64,000 nucleotides of DNA from the NCBI GenBank assembly GCA_007570785.1, contig ML664159.1:1569610-1633609 (forward strand), in the 5' to 3' direction. The notes beneath the pieces were generated by a model. It was given only the letters and a program-made list of their open reading frames with translations. It had not been told where the DNA came from and made no database searches. The position numbers and the translations under genes were made by a program. This document shows positions 10,800 to 24,011 of the stretch, in pieces. Numbering within the stretch: the first letter of the stretch is position 1; each line of letters starts with the position of its first letter. This stretch comes from Antilocapra americana (taxonomy: Eukaryota > Chordata > Mammalia > Artiodactyla > Antilocapridae).

Positions 10800-13700
10800 C
10801 TCTAAGGAGAAGCACCAGCAAGATGGTAGGAGGGGCAAAATCCCAGTTAGAATCAAACCCCATACCAACCAGAGACACTTAGAGGTCTCAAACAACCCTG
10901 GGGCACACCAGGACCCAGAGAACCCACAGAGACTGAGACAGAATTGTGTTTGAGTGTCTCCTGCAGAGGTACAGGCAGCAGTGGAGAGCTGCAGGGGCAG
11001 GGGCTCTGGGTGCAATAGACCTGGGTATGGCATAAGCCTTCTTGGAGGAGGTTGCCATTAGCCCCACCATAGAGTGTCCAGAACTTACACAGGACTGGGT
11101 AAACAGACTCTTGGAGGGCACAAACGAAACCTTGTGTGCACCAGGACCCAGGAGAAAGGAGCAGTGATCCCACAAGAGACTGACCCAGACTTGCCCATGA
11201 GTGTCCAGGAGTCTCCAGTGGAAGCATGGGTCAGTGGTGGCCTCCTGCAAGGTTGGTCCTGAGTGCAGCAGTGTGTGCCTAGTACCTTTTGAAGGAAGGT
11301 ACTTTATCTTCATTACCTCCAACATAGTTTGGCCTCAGGTCAAATAACAGGGAGGGAACACAGCCCCACCCAACAACAGAAAATTGGATTACAGATTTAC
11401 TGAGCATGGCCCCGCCCATCAAAACAAGCCTCAGTTTCCCCTTAGTCAGTCTCTTCCATCAGGAAGCTTCCATAAGCCTCTTATCCTTCTCTATCAGAGG
11501 GCAGATAGAATGAAAACCACAATCACAGAAAACTAACCAATCTGATCACATGGACCACAGCCTTGTCTAACTCAATGAAACTATGAACCATGCCATGTAG
11601 GGCCACCTAAGACAGATGGGTAATGGTGGAGAGTTCTGACAAAACATGGTCCCCTGGAGAAGGGAATGACAAACCACTTCAGTATTCTTGCCTTGAGAAC
11701 CCCATGAACAGTATGAAAAGGCAAAAAGATAGGACACTGAAACATGAACTCCCCAGGTTGGAAGGTGCCCAATATGCTACTGGAGATCAGTAGAGAAATA
11801 ACTCCAGAAAGAATGAAGAGACAGAGCCAAAGTAAAAACAACATTGGAGATCAGTAGAGAAATAACTCCAGAAAGAAGAGAGGGAGCCAAAGCAAAAACA
11901 ACACTCAGTTGTGGATGTGACTAGAGATGGAAGTAAAGTCCGATGCTGTAAAGAGCAATACTGCCATGGACCTGGAATGTTAGGTCCAGGAATCAAGGCA
12001 AATTGTTCAAATAGGAGATGGCAAGAGTGAACATTGACATTTTAGGAATCAGTGAGCTAAAATGGAGAAGAATGGGTGAAGTTAACTCAGATGACCATTA
12101 TATCTACTACTGTGGACAGGAATCCCTTAGAAGAAATGGAGTAGCCATCATGGTCAACAAGAGTCCGAAATGCAGTACTTGGATGCAATCTCAAAAATGA
12201 CAGAAGATCTCTGTTTGTTTCCAAAGCAAACCATTCAATGCAACAGTAATCCAAGTCAATGCCTCGACCAGTAATGCTGAAGAGAAACTGAAGTTGAACA
12301 GCTCTGTGAAGACCTACAAGACATTTTAGAACTAACACCCAAAGAAGATGTTCTTTTCTTCATAGGAGACTGGAATGCAAAAGTAGAAAGTCAAGAAACA
12401 CCTGGAGTAACAAGCAAATTTGGCTTTGGAGTACTGAATGAAGCAGGGCAAAGGTTAATAGAGTTTTGCCAAAAGAACGCAATGATCATAACAACACCCT
12501 CGTCTAACAACACAAGAGGAGACTCTACAAATGGACATCACCAGATTGTCAATATTGAAATTGGACTGATTATACTCTTGGCAGCCAAAGATGGAGAAGC
12601 ACTATACAGTCACCAAAAGTAAGACCAGGAGCTGACTGTGGCTCAGATCATGAACTCCTTATTGCCAAATTCAGACTTAATTGAAGAAAGTAGGGAAAAC
12701 CACTAGACCTAAATCAAATAACTTACAATTATACAGTGCAAGTGACAAATAAATTCAAGACATTAGATCTTATAGACAGAGTGCCTAAAGAACTATGGAC
12801 AAAGGTTCGTGACACTGCACAGGAGGCACTGATCAAGATTATCCCCAAGAAAAAGAAATGCCAAAAAGCAAAATGGCTGTCTGAGGAGGCTTTACAAATA
12901 GCTGTGAAAAGAACAGAAATGAAAAGGAAAAAATGAAAGGTACACCCATTTGAATGCAGAGTTCCAGAGAATAGCAAGGAGAGAAAAGTAAGCCCTCTTC
13001 AGTGATCTATGCAAAGAAACAGAGGAAAACAATAAAATGGGAAAGACTAGAGATCTCCTCAAAAAAACAAGAGACACCAAGGGAACATTTCATGCAAAGA
13101 TGGGCACAATTCAGGACAGAAATGGTAGGGACCTAACAGAAGCAGAAGATATTAAGAAGAGGTGACAGGAATACACATAAGAACTATGCAAAAAAGATTT
13201 TCATAACCCAGATAACCACGATGGTGTGATCACTCACCTAGAGCCACATATCCTGGAATGCGAAGTCAAGCGGGGCCTTAGGAAGCATCACTACCAACAA
13301 AGTTGTGGAGGTGATGAAATTCCAGTTGAGCTATTTCAAATCCTAAAAGATGATGCTGTGAAAGTGCTACACTCAATATGCCAGCAAATTTGGAAAACTC
13401 AGCCATGGCCACAGGACTGGAAAAGGTTAGATTTCTTCCAATCCCAAAGAAAGGCAATGCCAAAGAATGCTCAACCTACTGCACAATTGTACTCATCTCA
13501 CATGCTAGCGAAGTTAACACTCAAAATTCTCCAAGCCAGGCTTCAAAAGTACGTGAACTGTGAATTTCCAGATGTTCAAGCTGGATTTAGAAAAGGCAGA
13601 GGAACCAGAGATCAAATTGCCAACACCCATTGGATCACAGACAAAGCAAGAGAGTTCCAGAAAAACATCTATTTCTGCTTTATTGACCACACCAATGCTT

Positions 13701-14750
13701 TTGACTGTGTGGATCACAACAAACTGTGGAAAATTCTGAAAAAGATGAGAATACCAGACCACCTGACCTGCCTCCTGAGAAATCTCTATGCAGGTCAAGA
13801 AGGAACAGTTAGAACTGGACATGGAACAACAGACTGGTTCCAAATTGGGAAAGGAGTATGTCAAGGCTGTATATTGTCACCTTGCTTATTTAACTTATAT
13901 GTGAGTACATCATGAGAAATGCTGGACTGGATCAAACACAAGCTGGAATCAAGACTGCTTCATAAATATCAATAACCTGAGATATGCAGATGACACAACC
14001 CTTATGGCAGAAAGTGAAGAAGACCTAAAGAGCCTCTTGATGAAACTGAAAGAGGAGAGTGAAAATATTGGCTTGAAATTCAACATCCATAAAACTAAGA
14101 TCATGGCATCTGGTCCCATCGCTTCATGGCAAATAGATGGGAAACAATGCAAACGGTGGCACACTTTTATTTTTTAGGGCTCCAAAATCACTGCAGATGG
14201 TGACTTCAGCCATGAAATTAAAAGACACTTGCTCCTTGGATGGAAAGTTATGACCAATCGAGACAGCATAGACATTACTTTGCTGACACAGGTCCGTCTT
14301 GTCAAAGCCATTGTTTTCCCAGTAGTCATGTGTGGATGTGAGTTAAACTATAAAGAAAGTTAGGTGCCAAAGAATTGATGCTTTTGAACTGTGGTGTTGG
14401 AGAAGACTCTTGACAGTCCCTTGGACTGCAAGGAGATCAAAACAGTCCATCCTAAAGGAAATCAGTCCTGAATATTCATTAGAAGGACTGATGCTGAAGC
14501 TGAAACTCCAAAACTTCTGCCACCCAATGCAAAGAGCTGACTCATTTGAAAAGACCCTGATGCTGGGCAAGATTGAAGGCAGGAAGAGAAGGGGATGACA
14601 GAGGATAAGATCGTTGGATGGCATCACTGACTCAATGGACATGAGTTTTGGAAGGCTCCGGGAGTTGGTGATGGACAGGGAGGCCTGGCATGCTGCAGGT
14701 CACAGGGTCGCAAAGAGTAGGACATGACTGAGCAATTGAACTGAACTGAT
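10800..14750 (+). mobile_element. BovB LINE (RTE clade), near full length, dead
   Basis: The 5' region runs to about 11450. Remnants of the apurinic endonuclease follow (ARVNIDILGISELKW at about 12020, GDWNAKVESQE at about 12368), then the reverse transcriptase (FRKGRGTRDQIAN at about 13585, YADDTTLMAES at about 13982) and the 3' end tgagcaattgaactgaactg. Multiple frameshifts and stops break the single BovB reading frame; the longest open part is 13226-13915. The 5' edge is approximate. Confidence 0.9.
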
Positions 14751-15333
14751 ACCTCACACTACACAATCTTTTCAATTCCCTTTTCTCAGTTCCACTCTTA
14801 CATTTAAATATTGAGACCATTTTGTTTAATCTCCTTATTGTTCAAATGAGGATATAAAACTAGAAGAGAGGGAGAAATTTGGTAAGAATTAGTAACAGTA
14901 CCAGGTCTCCTGCAACTTGGTCTGTCTCTATTTCCTCCTACACAGAATCCTGTCTCCACATTGTTCCTCTTCCTATTACTAGCTTTGAAGGTTCTTAGCT
15001 AATAGACCCAACTTCTAAATCAAGAGCAGGAAAAGTAGCTATAACCTGATATGTTAGAGGTTGCTTTAAAGTTCAGGTAAGATACTAGATGCCTGAGAAT
15101 ATGAGTTTAGATGCAAAAGATTTATATCACGTGAACTGAGATTTCAAAAGGCCCCCAGAAAAATCAGTATTGGATTTTCTTTACATACTGAGGAAGCATA
15201 ATAAAATAGTAACAAATGGACGAATTTAAAATTCCCAGTTACATTTTAGCAGAGGGCTTTTTCTTAATGTACGATTCACAGGTGTTAGGGGCTAGATTAC
15301 AGAAGATAGGACTGGTATGTATATTTGAAAAAC
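14751..15333. other. Intron, nothing assigned
   Basis: No exon or nameable repeat between the BovB and the next SINE. Confidence 0.5.
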
Positions 15334-15504
15334 CAAGGACTTCCCTAGCAGTCCGATGGTTAAGACTTTACCTTCTAATGCAGGGGGTGCAGGTTTGATG
15401 CCTGGTCAGGGAGCTGGGATCCCACATGGCTTGTGGCCAAAAAAAATAGAACATAAGCCACAGAAATATTGCAACAACTTTAATAAAGACTTTAAAAATG
15501 GTCC
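15334..15504 (+). mobile_element. CHR-type tRNA-Glu SINE
   Basis: Head gacttccctagcagtccgat, B-box ggtttgatgcctggtc, body cccacatggcttgtggcc and A-rich tail. It abuts a BovB 3' piece. Confidence 0.75.
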
Positions 15505-15945
15505 ACTATGGTTTTTCCAGTAGTCATGTATGGATGTGAAAGTTGGACTATTAAGAAAGCTGAGCGCCAAAGAATTGATGCTTTTGAACTGTGGTGTTGG
15601 AGAAGACTCTTGAAGTCCCTTGGATGGCAAGGAGATCCAACCAGTCCACCCTAAAGGAGGTCAGTCCTGAATAATCATTGGAAGGACTGATGCTGAAGCT
15701 CCAATACTTTGGCCACCTGATGTGAAGAACTGACTCATTGGAAAAGACCCTGACACTGGGAAAGACTGAGCGCAAAAGGAGAAAGGGGTGACAAAGGATG
15801 AGATGGTTGGATGGCATCACTGACTCAATGGACATGAGTTTGAGCAAACTCAGGGATATAGTGAAGGGCAGGGAAGCCTGGCATGCTGCAGTTTATGGGG
15901 TTGCAAATAGTTAGACATGAATTAGCTACTAAATAACAACAACAT
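15505..15945 (+). mobile_element. BovB 3' fragment
   Basis: Begins in the C-terminal region of the BovB protein (ctatggtttttccagtagtc) and runs through the 3' UTR to a tail of aacaacaac. About 440 bp, 5'-truncated. Confidence 0.88.
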
Positions 15946-16879
15946 AAAAAAAAAAACTTAAAAAAAAAGACCCGTATCAAAAACTCTTTTAAGAAAAGAA
16001 AACCAAACTCAACTTCAAAATCCAAAGGACAACGAAGAGGAAAAGAACAAAGGTGGGAGTAGGTCAAAGGAAGAGATCAATGAAAAATATTCATCAAGCA
16101 GGTGACCTCAGACAGAGAGATTTTCATTTACATCAAAATATTAACTGACCTCTTAGTAGGAACTCAGAACATTTATATTTTTAGGTAATTCAAATTATGA
16201 TTATAGGAGATTATACCTTAGAAAGAAAATAAAATATGATAGTTAGTCTTATTTCTCCTAAAGTTAATCAGAAATGACTTTGAGCTCTAAATATCTGTTT
16301 CACATCTTGTTCCCTTTATAACATTTGAGAATGTGCAGCCCAGTTCTTTCAAATTCAATTGTTCCTCATAGAGTTCAGGTAGGACCTCATTATATATGAT
16401 ACCTAGAAGTTAAAGGGTGACCCAGGACCCAGGGGGAAAAATAACTGAAGAAGCAAGAGTAAAACATTTAGACTAATTACTAGTTAGAACCTGAGTCTCA
16501 TTGTTTCTGTTTTCTGGGCATACAGTGCCCATTGCATGAGCTTTATTTCTTTTGACCATGAACATTGCTCTGTGCCCCACAAAATATTTGGTCAGAATTC
16601 AAAGAAATGATTAAATGAGTTCAAGGACAGCAGTATTTTCATCCTTTGATGCTAAACTTCTTTACCAAAGCATCTTAAAGACTTCTCCAGAGAAGAAGCA
16701 GGGACAAACAAATCCTAAGCATGAATATGCTGCAGAAACAAACCCTTTTGGATGAGCCTGTGTCTGCAAGGCCTTCATTGTCAACACGTGAGCTGGCCTG
16801 GACTGTTGGGTTAAGGGATGTAGGGCTGGTAAGACAGAAACAGAAGTAGACTCAGACAAGTAATATACACTAGTTCTGA
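15946..16879. other. Intron, nothing assigned
   Basis: A-rich at the start (BovB tail), otherwise no exon or nameable repeat. Confidence 0.5.
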
Positions 16880-17015
16880 CTTCATTCTGACCTGGCCCTA
16901 TGACAGTGGGTCACTTATATTACCTCTTGGGGTTTCCATTTCTTCATCTATAATGTCAGTGAGCACAACTAGATGACCTTGAAGACCCTTCCAACTCTAA
17001 TATTCTATGAAAGAA
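16880..17015 (+). repeat. Old SINE fragment of the MIR/MIR3 type
   Basis: Reads ttccatttcttcatctataatg then agatgaccttgaagaccc and tctaatattctatga, a typical old mammalian CORE-SINE 3' pattern. Family name tentative. Confidence 0.5.
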
Positions 17016-17324
17016 ACACCATTCTCTCAGTTACAGTACACAATGCATAAGATACAACGAACGGCAGGTAAAAGTATTCTGATACCCCAAAGTTGTTCTT
17101 CATAATTAACACATGAGTGCCCAAGAAAGCATAATTCAGTGCCCTGAATTAATGATTCATAGCCAATACACTATAAATTTTAAAAAAAGAAATAACAATT
17201 AAAAAAATTTTTTTTTATTTTACAAAGAAAAACTAGGAGAGTAAAAATTGAATGAAAAGTTCTGGCCTAGTATTTTTTAATCAAAAAACTTTAGGAGACT
17301 ATAGAGCGTTAAACAGTACTATTC

Positions 17325-17628
17325 AGTTCAGGGATAGGTAAACAGGCCCCTGAAGAGGGCCTCATAGTATATATTTTAGGTTTTGCAGGCTATTTGGTCT
17401 CAGCTACAACTATCCAACCCTGCTACCACAGGCAATACATAAATGAATTGGCATGGTTGTGTTTCAGTAAAATTTAAGGATGCTGAACTCTGAATTTCAT
17501 AAAACTTCATGTGTCAAAAGAATTTTACTCTTCTTTAGATTTTTTTTCAGCCATAGAAAACCCATTCTTAGCTCAGGAGGCCATGTAACAGGAAGGGAGG
17601 GCCAGATTTGCCCTACAAGCAGAACTCC
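17325..17628 (+). mobile_element. hAT-Charlie non-autonomous transposon fossil
   Basis: Contains gtatatattttaggttttgc, the caatacataaatgaattggc block and the gccagatttgccct end found in mammal-wide hAT MER elements. No transposase is encoded. Confidence 0.6.
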
Positions 17629-17884
17629 AAATTTATAGGGAAGGCCTAAGGCTTCAGTTGATAACATCCATAAAGGACTGCCTGGAGTCTTCTAGAGGTA
17701 ATAATTTCTCTAGTGGCATCAAGAGGTAAGGTAGAGGAATCACAGAGGGGAGTGATCTGATGGAGGAATATGGTGAGGCTAAGTACCTAAGCATCATCAT
17801 CTTTGACATCTAAAAATGCAGTGTCCACAGCATACAATCTATCTGCATAGGAAAAGCGAAAAATCTGCCAATTTTTATCCCTCT

Positions 17885-18150
17885 CTAGCAATAACAGCAG
17901 CAGCTACTATTTATAAAATGCTTAATATAAGCCAGAGAGCATTCAAAGCACTTCGTGTAGAACCAACTCATTTGATGGTCACACAATGAGACAGGGTGGG
18001 CACCATCATTATCATCATCACCATGGTCAAGACCCTGAAGCAAAAGAGTTTAAGTAGCTCCTCCAGTTACACAGTACATGGCAGCCTTGGAGCTGGACCC
18101 CAGACAGGGCACCACCAGTCTCAGCCGTTAACCACAACACTGTGTTGCTT
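17885..18150 (-). repeat. MIR SINE
   Basis: Antisense MIR: agcagctactatttataa, then caactcatttgatggtc and ccagttacacagtacatgg, ending in the tRNA-like head gttaaccacaacactgtg. Confidence 0.75.
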
Positions 18151-19009
18151 CTGACAGACATAGGTACCACATCTACCTCCATTCAACATGGCCATACTGC
18201 AGAAATAACCTGAATTTCACTTTACCCTGGATGGATTTTATTTATGCAATCATTAAAGACTCATTATTCTCATTATTCATTCATAGTTGAAATTTTTAGG
18301 TCTAATTGAAATGTAATAATAATGAATATCTCAGCTCTGTTCTTCTCAATCGATGTAATTAAATGTACATCTAATCAGGGATGTCATTCTGATAGTAAGA
18401 CATTATCTAAACCCCTATCAAATTCTGACAAATCTCTATGAGAATGGTTCTCTGGCTCAACATAAATTTCCCTATTTTTGACACCAGCTTCCTCTTCATT
18501 TTTCATTAATTTCCTGTTTCTTTTTCTTACCTCACTGACATAAACAGCAACTATTCTACAATTCTTAGAAAATGGTTCCTCTGTGTGACTCTAGAGTATG
18601 CTCACTTTCCAGATAGCATATTTTCAAAATATGCAATTCTTCAGCTGTCAGTTCACTCAAATATGAAAACTTTCTACTGCTAGTAAACATGAACAAACAA
18701 AATCAGGTTCAAAAATCTACTCATCTAAAGTAGTATAAATTTAAACTAGAGTATTATAACTTTAGAACATTAAATGTAATCTGCAAGATAACCACAAAGA
18801 CAGCTATAGAATTTACATAAAAGGAAACAATGAAGGAATTCATTTTGTAACCAAAAAAGAAAAAAAACCCACATAAAAAGAAAATGGTCTCTTATTATTT
18901 CTTATTATTCAAGAAATAAGAGACCAAGAAAAGATATAAGGCATAAAGAAAACAAATAGCATAATAATATATTAATATTCATCAATAGTTATTTCCATGT
19001 AAATCAATT
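18151..19009. other. Intron, AT-rich, nothing assigned
   Basis: No exon; contains one imperfect inverted repeat at 18885-18926. Confidence 0.5.
18885..18926. repeat. Inverted repeat, 12-bp perfect arms
   Basis: tggtctcttatt and its exact complement aataagagacca, separated by an AT-rich spacer that pairs partly with a bulge. Confidence 0.7.
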
Positions 19010-20198
19010 AAATTCCCCAAAAGACAGATTGACAAGATAGATTAAAACTCCTGACTGAACTATATGCTGTCTATAGGAAACTCACCTGAGATCCAAAGAC
19101 ACAACAAGTTGAAAATGAAAGGATGAGAAAAGATATTCGATGCAAATCATAACCAAAAGAGAGCAGAGTTGGCTATACTAAATCAAACAATAGGCTTTAA
19201 ATCAAAACAGGCTGTAAGAGACGGTCATTATGTATTAATAGAAGTCTCAATACAAAAAGAAGATATAACAATTATAAACATGCATGCATCTAATGACAGA
19301 CCATCAAAACATATAAAGCAAAAACTGAGAAAATTGAAGAGAGAGTTTTACAATAATACTTGGAGACTGCACTCACAATAATGGATAGAACAACCATACA
19401 GAACTAAGGAAATGATTTTAAACAACACAATAAATCAACTAGATCTAACAGACCTATATAGACACTCTACCCAACAGTAACAGTATATACATTCTTCTCA
19501 AGTGTATATGGGACATTTTCAGGAGAGATTACATTTTAGGTCACCAACGAAGTCTCAACAGATTTAAAACGATAGCAGAAAGAAGAAAATAAGAAAGACA
19601 AGAACAGATATGAAGTGGAAAAACAACTGAGAAAAAAAATCAGTGAAATCAAAAGTAGTTTTTTCAAAAAGATTAATAAATTTCAACAAACCTTTAGCTA
19701 GATAGACAAAGAGAAAAAAATAGAAAAATAGATTCAGGGTACTAAAATCAAATGAAAGTGAGGACATTACTACTGATTCTACAGAAACACAAGGACTATA
19801 AGATACCACTATAAACAATTGTATACCAAAAAAATGGATAACCTAGGTGAAATGGACAAATTCCTAGGAATATAAAAACTACCAAGACTAAATCACAAAG
19901 AAATAGAAAAATCTTAATAAATCTATAACTAGTAAGGAAATGAAATCAGTAGTCAAAAATCTCTCAACAAAGAAAATCTCTAGACTTGAGGGTTTCTCTG
20001 TTTAATTCTACCACATATTTAAAGAACAACAAACACCAAATTATCAAATTTTTCCCAAAAAATTAAAGTGGAGGAAACACTTCCTACTTCATTCTATGAG
20101 GACAGCATTACCCTGATACCAAAGGCAAAAGATACTACAAGAAAACTACAGACCATTATCTCTTATTTACAATGGTGGAAAAACCCTCAACAAAATAC
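19010..20198 (+). mobile_element. Old L1 ORF2 fragment, 5' part
   Basis: Translates with breaks to L1 endonuclease-like sequence (NDRPSKHIKQKLRKLKRE at about 19290, NNTINQLDLTD at about 19420). The same element resumes at 22165 after a nested insertion. Confidence 0.75.
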
Positions 20199-22160
20199 AG
20201 TTGACCCTTGAACACCGTGAGTGTGAACTATGTGGGTTCACTTATATGTGGATTTTTTTCAATAAATAAGTACTACAGTAAACAACAGTATGGCAAAGAC
20301 TAGAGATCTCTTCAAGAAAATTAGAGATATCAAGGGAACATTTCATGCAAAGATGGGCTCAATAAAGGACAGAAATGGTATGGACCTAACAGAAGGAGAA
20401 GATATTAAGAAGAGGTGGCAAGAATACACAGAAGAACTGTACAAAAAAGATCTTCATGACTCAGATAATCATAATGGTGTGATCACTCACCTGGAGCCAG
20501 ACATCCTAGAATATGAAGTCAAGTGGGCCTTAGAAAGCATCACTACAAAAAAAGCTAGTGGAGGTGATGGAATTCCAGTTGAGCTATTTCAAATCCTAAA
20601 AAATGATGCTGTGAAAGTGCTGCACTCAATATGCCAGCAAATTTGGAAAACTCAGCAGTGGCCACAGGACTGGAAAAGGTCAGTTTTCATTCCTATCCCA
20701 AAGAAAGGCAATGCCAAAGAATGCTCAGACTACCACACAGTTGCACTCATCTCACATGCTAGTAAAGCAATGCTCAAAATTCTCCAAGCCAGGCTTCAGC
20801 AATACATGACCCATGAACTTCCAGATGTTCAAGTTGGTTTTAGAAAAGGCAGAGGAACCAGAAATCAAATTGCCAACATCTGCTGGATTATTGAAAAAGC
20901 AAGAGAGTTCCAGAAAAACATCTATTTCTGCTTTATTGACTATGCCAAAGGCTTTGACTGTGTGGGTCACAATAAACTGTGGACAATTCTGAAAAAGATG
21001 GGAATACCAGAGCATCTGACATGTCTCTTGAGAAATCTGTATGCAGGTCAGGAAGCAACAGTTAGAACTGGACATGGAACAACAGACTGGTTCCAAATAG
21101 GAAAAGGAGTATGTCAGGGATGTATATTGTCACCCTGCTTATTTAACTTACATGCAGAGTACATCATGAGAAATACTGGGCAAGAAGAAGCACAAGCTGG
21201 AATCAAGATTACCAGGAGAAATATCAATAACCTCAGATATGCAGACAACACCACCATTATGGCAGAAAGTGAAGAGGAACTAAAAAGCCTCTTGCTGAAA
21301 GTGAAAGAGGAGAGTGAAAAAGTTGGCTTAAGTCTCAACATTAAGAAAACTAAGATCATGGCATCTGGTCCCATCGCTTCATGGGAAATGGATGGGGAAA
21401 CAGTGGAAACAGTGTCAGACTTTATTTTGGGGGGCTCCAAAAATCACTGTAGATGGTGATTGCAGCCATGAAATCAAAAGACACTTACTCCTTGGAAGGA
21501 AAGTTATGGCCATCCTAGGTAGCATATTGAAAAGCAGAGACATTACTTTGCCAAAAAAGGTCCATCTAGTCAAGGCTATGGTTTTCCAAGTAGTCATGTA
21601 TGGATGTGAGAGTTGGACAGTGAAAAAGGCTGAGTGCCGAAGAATTGATGCTTTTGAACTGTTGTGTTGGAGAAGACTCTTGAGAGTCCCTTGGACTTCA
21701 AGGAGATCCAACAAGTCCATCCTAAAGGAGCTCAGTCCTGGGTGTTCATTGGAAGGACTGATGTTGAAGCTGAAACTCCAATACTTTGGCCACCTCATGT
21801 GAAGAGTTGACTCACTGGAAAAGACCCTGATGCTGGGAAAGATTGGAGGCAGGAGGAGAAGGGGACAACAGAGGATGAGATGGCTGGATGGCATCACCGA
21901 CCTGATGGACATGGGTTTGGTAGACTCTGGGAGTTGGTGATGGACAGGGAGGCCTGGCGTGCTGCAGTTCATGGGGGTCGCAAAGAGTCAGACACAACTG
22001 AGCAACTGAACTGAACTGAACAGTATTACATGCACTGCAGCTGGTTGAATCCACCAATACAGAACCTCAATACAGAGAGCCAACTATAAAGTTATACTCA
22101 GATTTTCAACTGCTTAAGAGGTCTGCACCCCAATCCCTACATTGTTCAACGGTCAACTAT
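20199..22160 (+). mobile_element. MER2-like Tigger DNA transposon, split
   Basis: The left end cagttgacccttgaacaccg at about 20200 and the right end attgttcaacggtcaactat at about 22140 form the terminal inverted repeats, flanked by TA. The interior is occupied by a BovB, so only about 80-90 bp remain on each side. Confidence 0.8.
20291..22022 (+). mobile_element. BovB LINE, 5'-truncated, long reverse-transcriptase frame
   Basis: Encodes a 389-residue uninterrupted BovB segment from 20290: RT fingers, FRKGRGTRNQIAN, motif A FIDYAKGFDCV and motif C region. The catalytic motif reads YADN rather than YADD. A frameshift at about 21433, in a G/A-rich stretch, moves the C-terminus to another frame (21392-21802). 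The tail is ctgaactgaactgaa. It is flanked by a short duplication (aacagta) within the MER2. Confidence 0.93.
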
Positions 22161-22164
22161 ACTA

Positions 22165-22670
22165 GCAAATACAATTCAGGAGCATGTTAATAGGATTATA
22201 CACCATGACCAAGTGGGATTTATTCCTGAATACAAGGATGATTCAACACATGAGAATTGATCAATATAATATGCTTCATCAACATAATGAAGAGAAAAAC
22301 CACAATCATCTCAATTGATGCAGAAAAAGCATTTGACAAAATTCAACACCCTTTCATGATAAAAACATCCAACAAAATAGGAATAGAAGAAAACTACCCA
22401 AACATAATAAAAATTATATATGAAAAAAACACAGCAAATATTATACTCAGTAGTTAGAGACATTAGGAACAAGACAAGGATTCCTGCCTTCACCACTTCT
22501 GCTCAACAAAGTACTGAAAGTTCTAGCCAGAGCAACTAGGTAAGAAAAAGAAATAAGAGGCATCCAAATCAGAAGGGAAAAAGTAAAATTATGTGTTTAC
22601 AGATGATGCAATCTTACATGTAGAAAACCTTAAAGACTTGGAGAAGAGTAGAGCAATACCTCCCTTCTTA
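22165..22670 (+). mobile_element. Old L1 ORF2 fragment, 3' part
   Basis: Translates to L1 reverse-transcriptase sequence ([16 protein letters not shown] at about 22312). It continues the element at 19010-20198. Confidence 0.8.
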
Positions 22671-24010
22671 CCAATTTGTTTTGCTTTGAAAAAGTTACTT
22701 TGCATAAAAATATTTATATGTAATAGTTTATTATAATTTTTAATGAGCTCTTTTTTTTTTAATTCTCAGATTTAATTTCTAATACCACAAATATCAGTAG
22801 ATGGAGCCCACATAAAAACTCTTTGGAGTCTTCAGGTTTTAAAAATACACAAAGGGTCCTGAGATGAAAAGTCCAATTACGTTCATTTCTCTTGTCAGAA
22901 TTGGTTTAGAAATGGGCCCACGATAGCATTTCTGGCCAATGATGAGAGGGAGTCTTCTGTGAAACTCCTGGGAAGTTCTTCTTTACTCCTAAAAAAAAAA
23001 AAAAAAAAGGAGGGGGAGGTTTATGAGAAGAAACTTTGCTCCCTCTGGGCAGGGTTTCTCTGTGTTTGGACCTGTTGCAGTTCTCTTTGACCAAAGGGTA
23101 GCCAATTAATGGACCAAGCCAAAATGCTGAGAATGCCAGAACCTAGATCTCTCCTAATGACATTACTGAGCCACTGAATTAACTCTACCTCAGGTCTCTT
23201 GTTCATGAGAAAATGAATATTCTTTATTGTCTGAGGCACTGTTTGTATGGTTCTATGGCTTGCACCAGAAAACATTCAGTATTTGGGTTTTTAGCAAATG
23301 CAAAGGAGTTAAGAACCAAACTAACAGAAAAAAGCATACAAAGTTAATTGTTATGTTTATGTTTTGTTCACTTATGAATCCCAGTTGGATTTACCTGTAT
23401 GCTGTGAATATTGATGAAAACATCATGGCTCATCAGCTTAGACCTTTGCACTTCAACACCCTTTCATGGGTTGAATATTTCTACCCTGCTTAAACAGTAC
23501 CCTGGGTGAGGATTATAGCTCAAGCAGCACAAATTTACCACGACTCTGGAAAAAAATTAGGGTGCACATTCCAATGACAGCAAGAAAGTAGTACTAATTC
23601 CTACAGGAGGAGGGGGAACATGTATTTTAAGACCATTCAAAATGTGAAGAAGGGAGCCAAAGCAGTCAATGAGTCTAACACCCTCACTTTACAGATAAGG
23701 AAACTGAAGCCAGAAGGGCCATGCATGTCATGTGTCCAGGTGATCCCAGCAGAAGAGGTGCCTGCAGACTAAGCATATTAATCATTTATCCTGTCAGTGC
23801 TGCAGGACCAAAGAATGGGTTTAATTAAGAATGAGAATCAGACTCCAGTTTCTTGAACAATTTAGACAGGGTAAATATAAGTAAGTAAAAAATAACTTCC
23901 CCTTGAGGATCAATCAGTTCAGATTCCAAACTGCAAATTAGGAAGAGAGAAACAGCAGGAAAGAGCTTAACAGCTGGTATATAATTGGAACTCAAAAAAG
24001 TGTTCTGTAA
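22671..24010. other. Intron, mostly unassigned
   Basis: No exon. Contains a poly-A run at 22990-23008 and a short antisense MIR-like piece (ctttacagataaggaaactg) at about 23687. Confidence 0.5.
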
Positions 24011-24011
24011 T

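Noticed and set aside
10888..11325. 145-residue minus-strand frame
   Set aside because: Antisense of the BovB 5' region.
20290..21459. 389-residue open frame as a host protein gene
   Set aside because: Its content is BovB reverse transcriptase, it is 5'-truncated, frameshifted after 21433 and has a damaged active site.
21415..21972. 185-residue minus-strand frame
   Set aside because: Complement of BovB coding sequence; no independent protein features.
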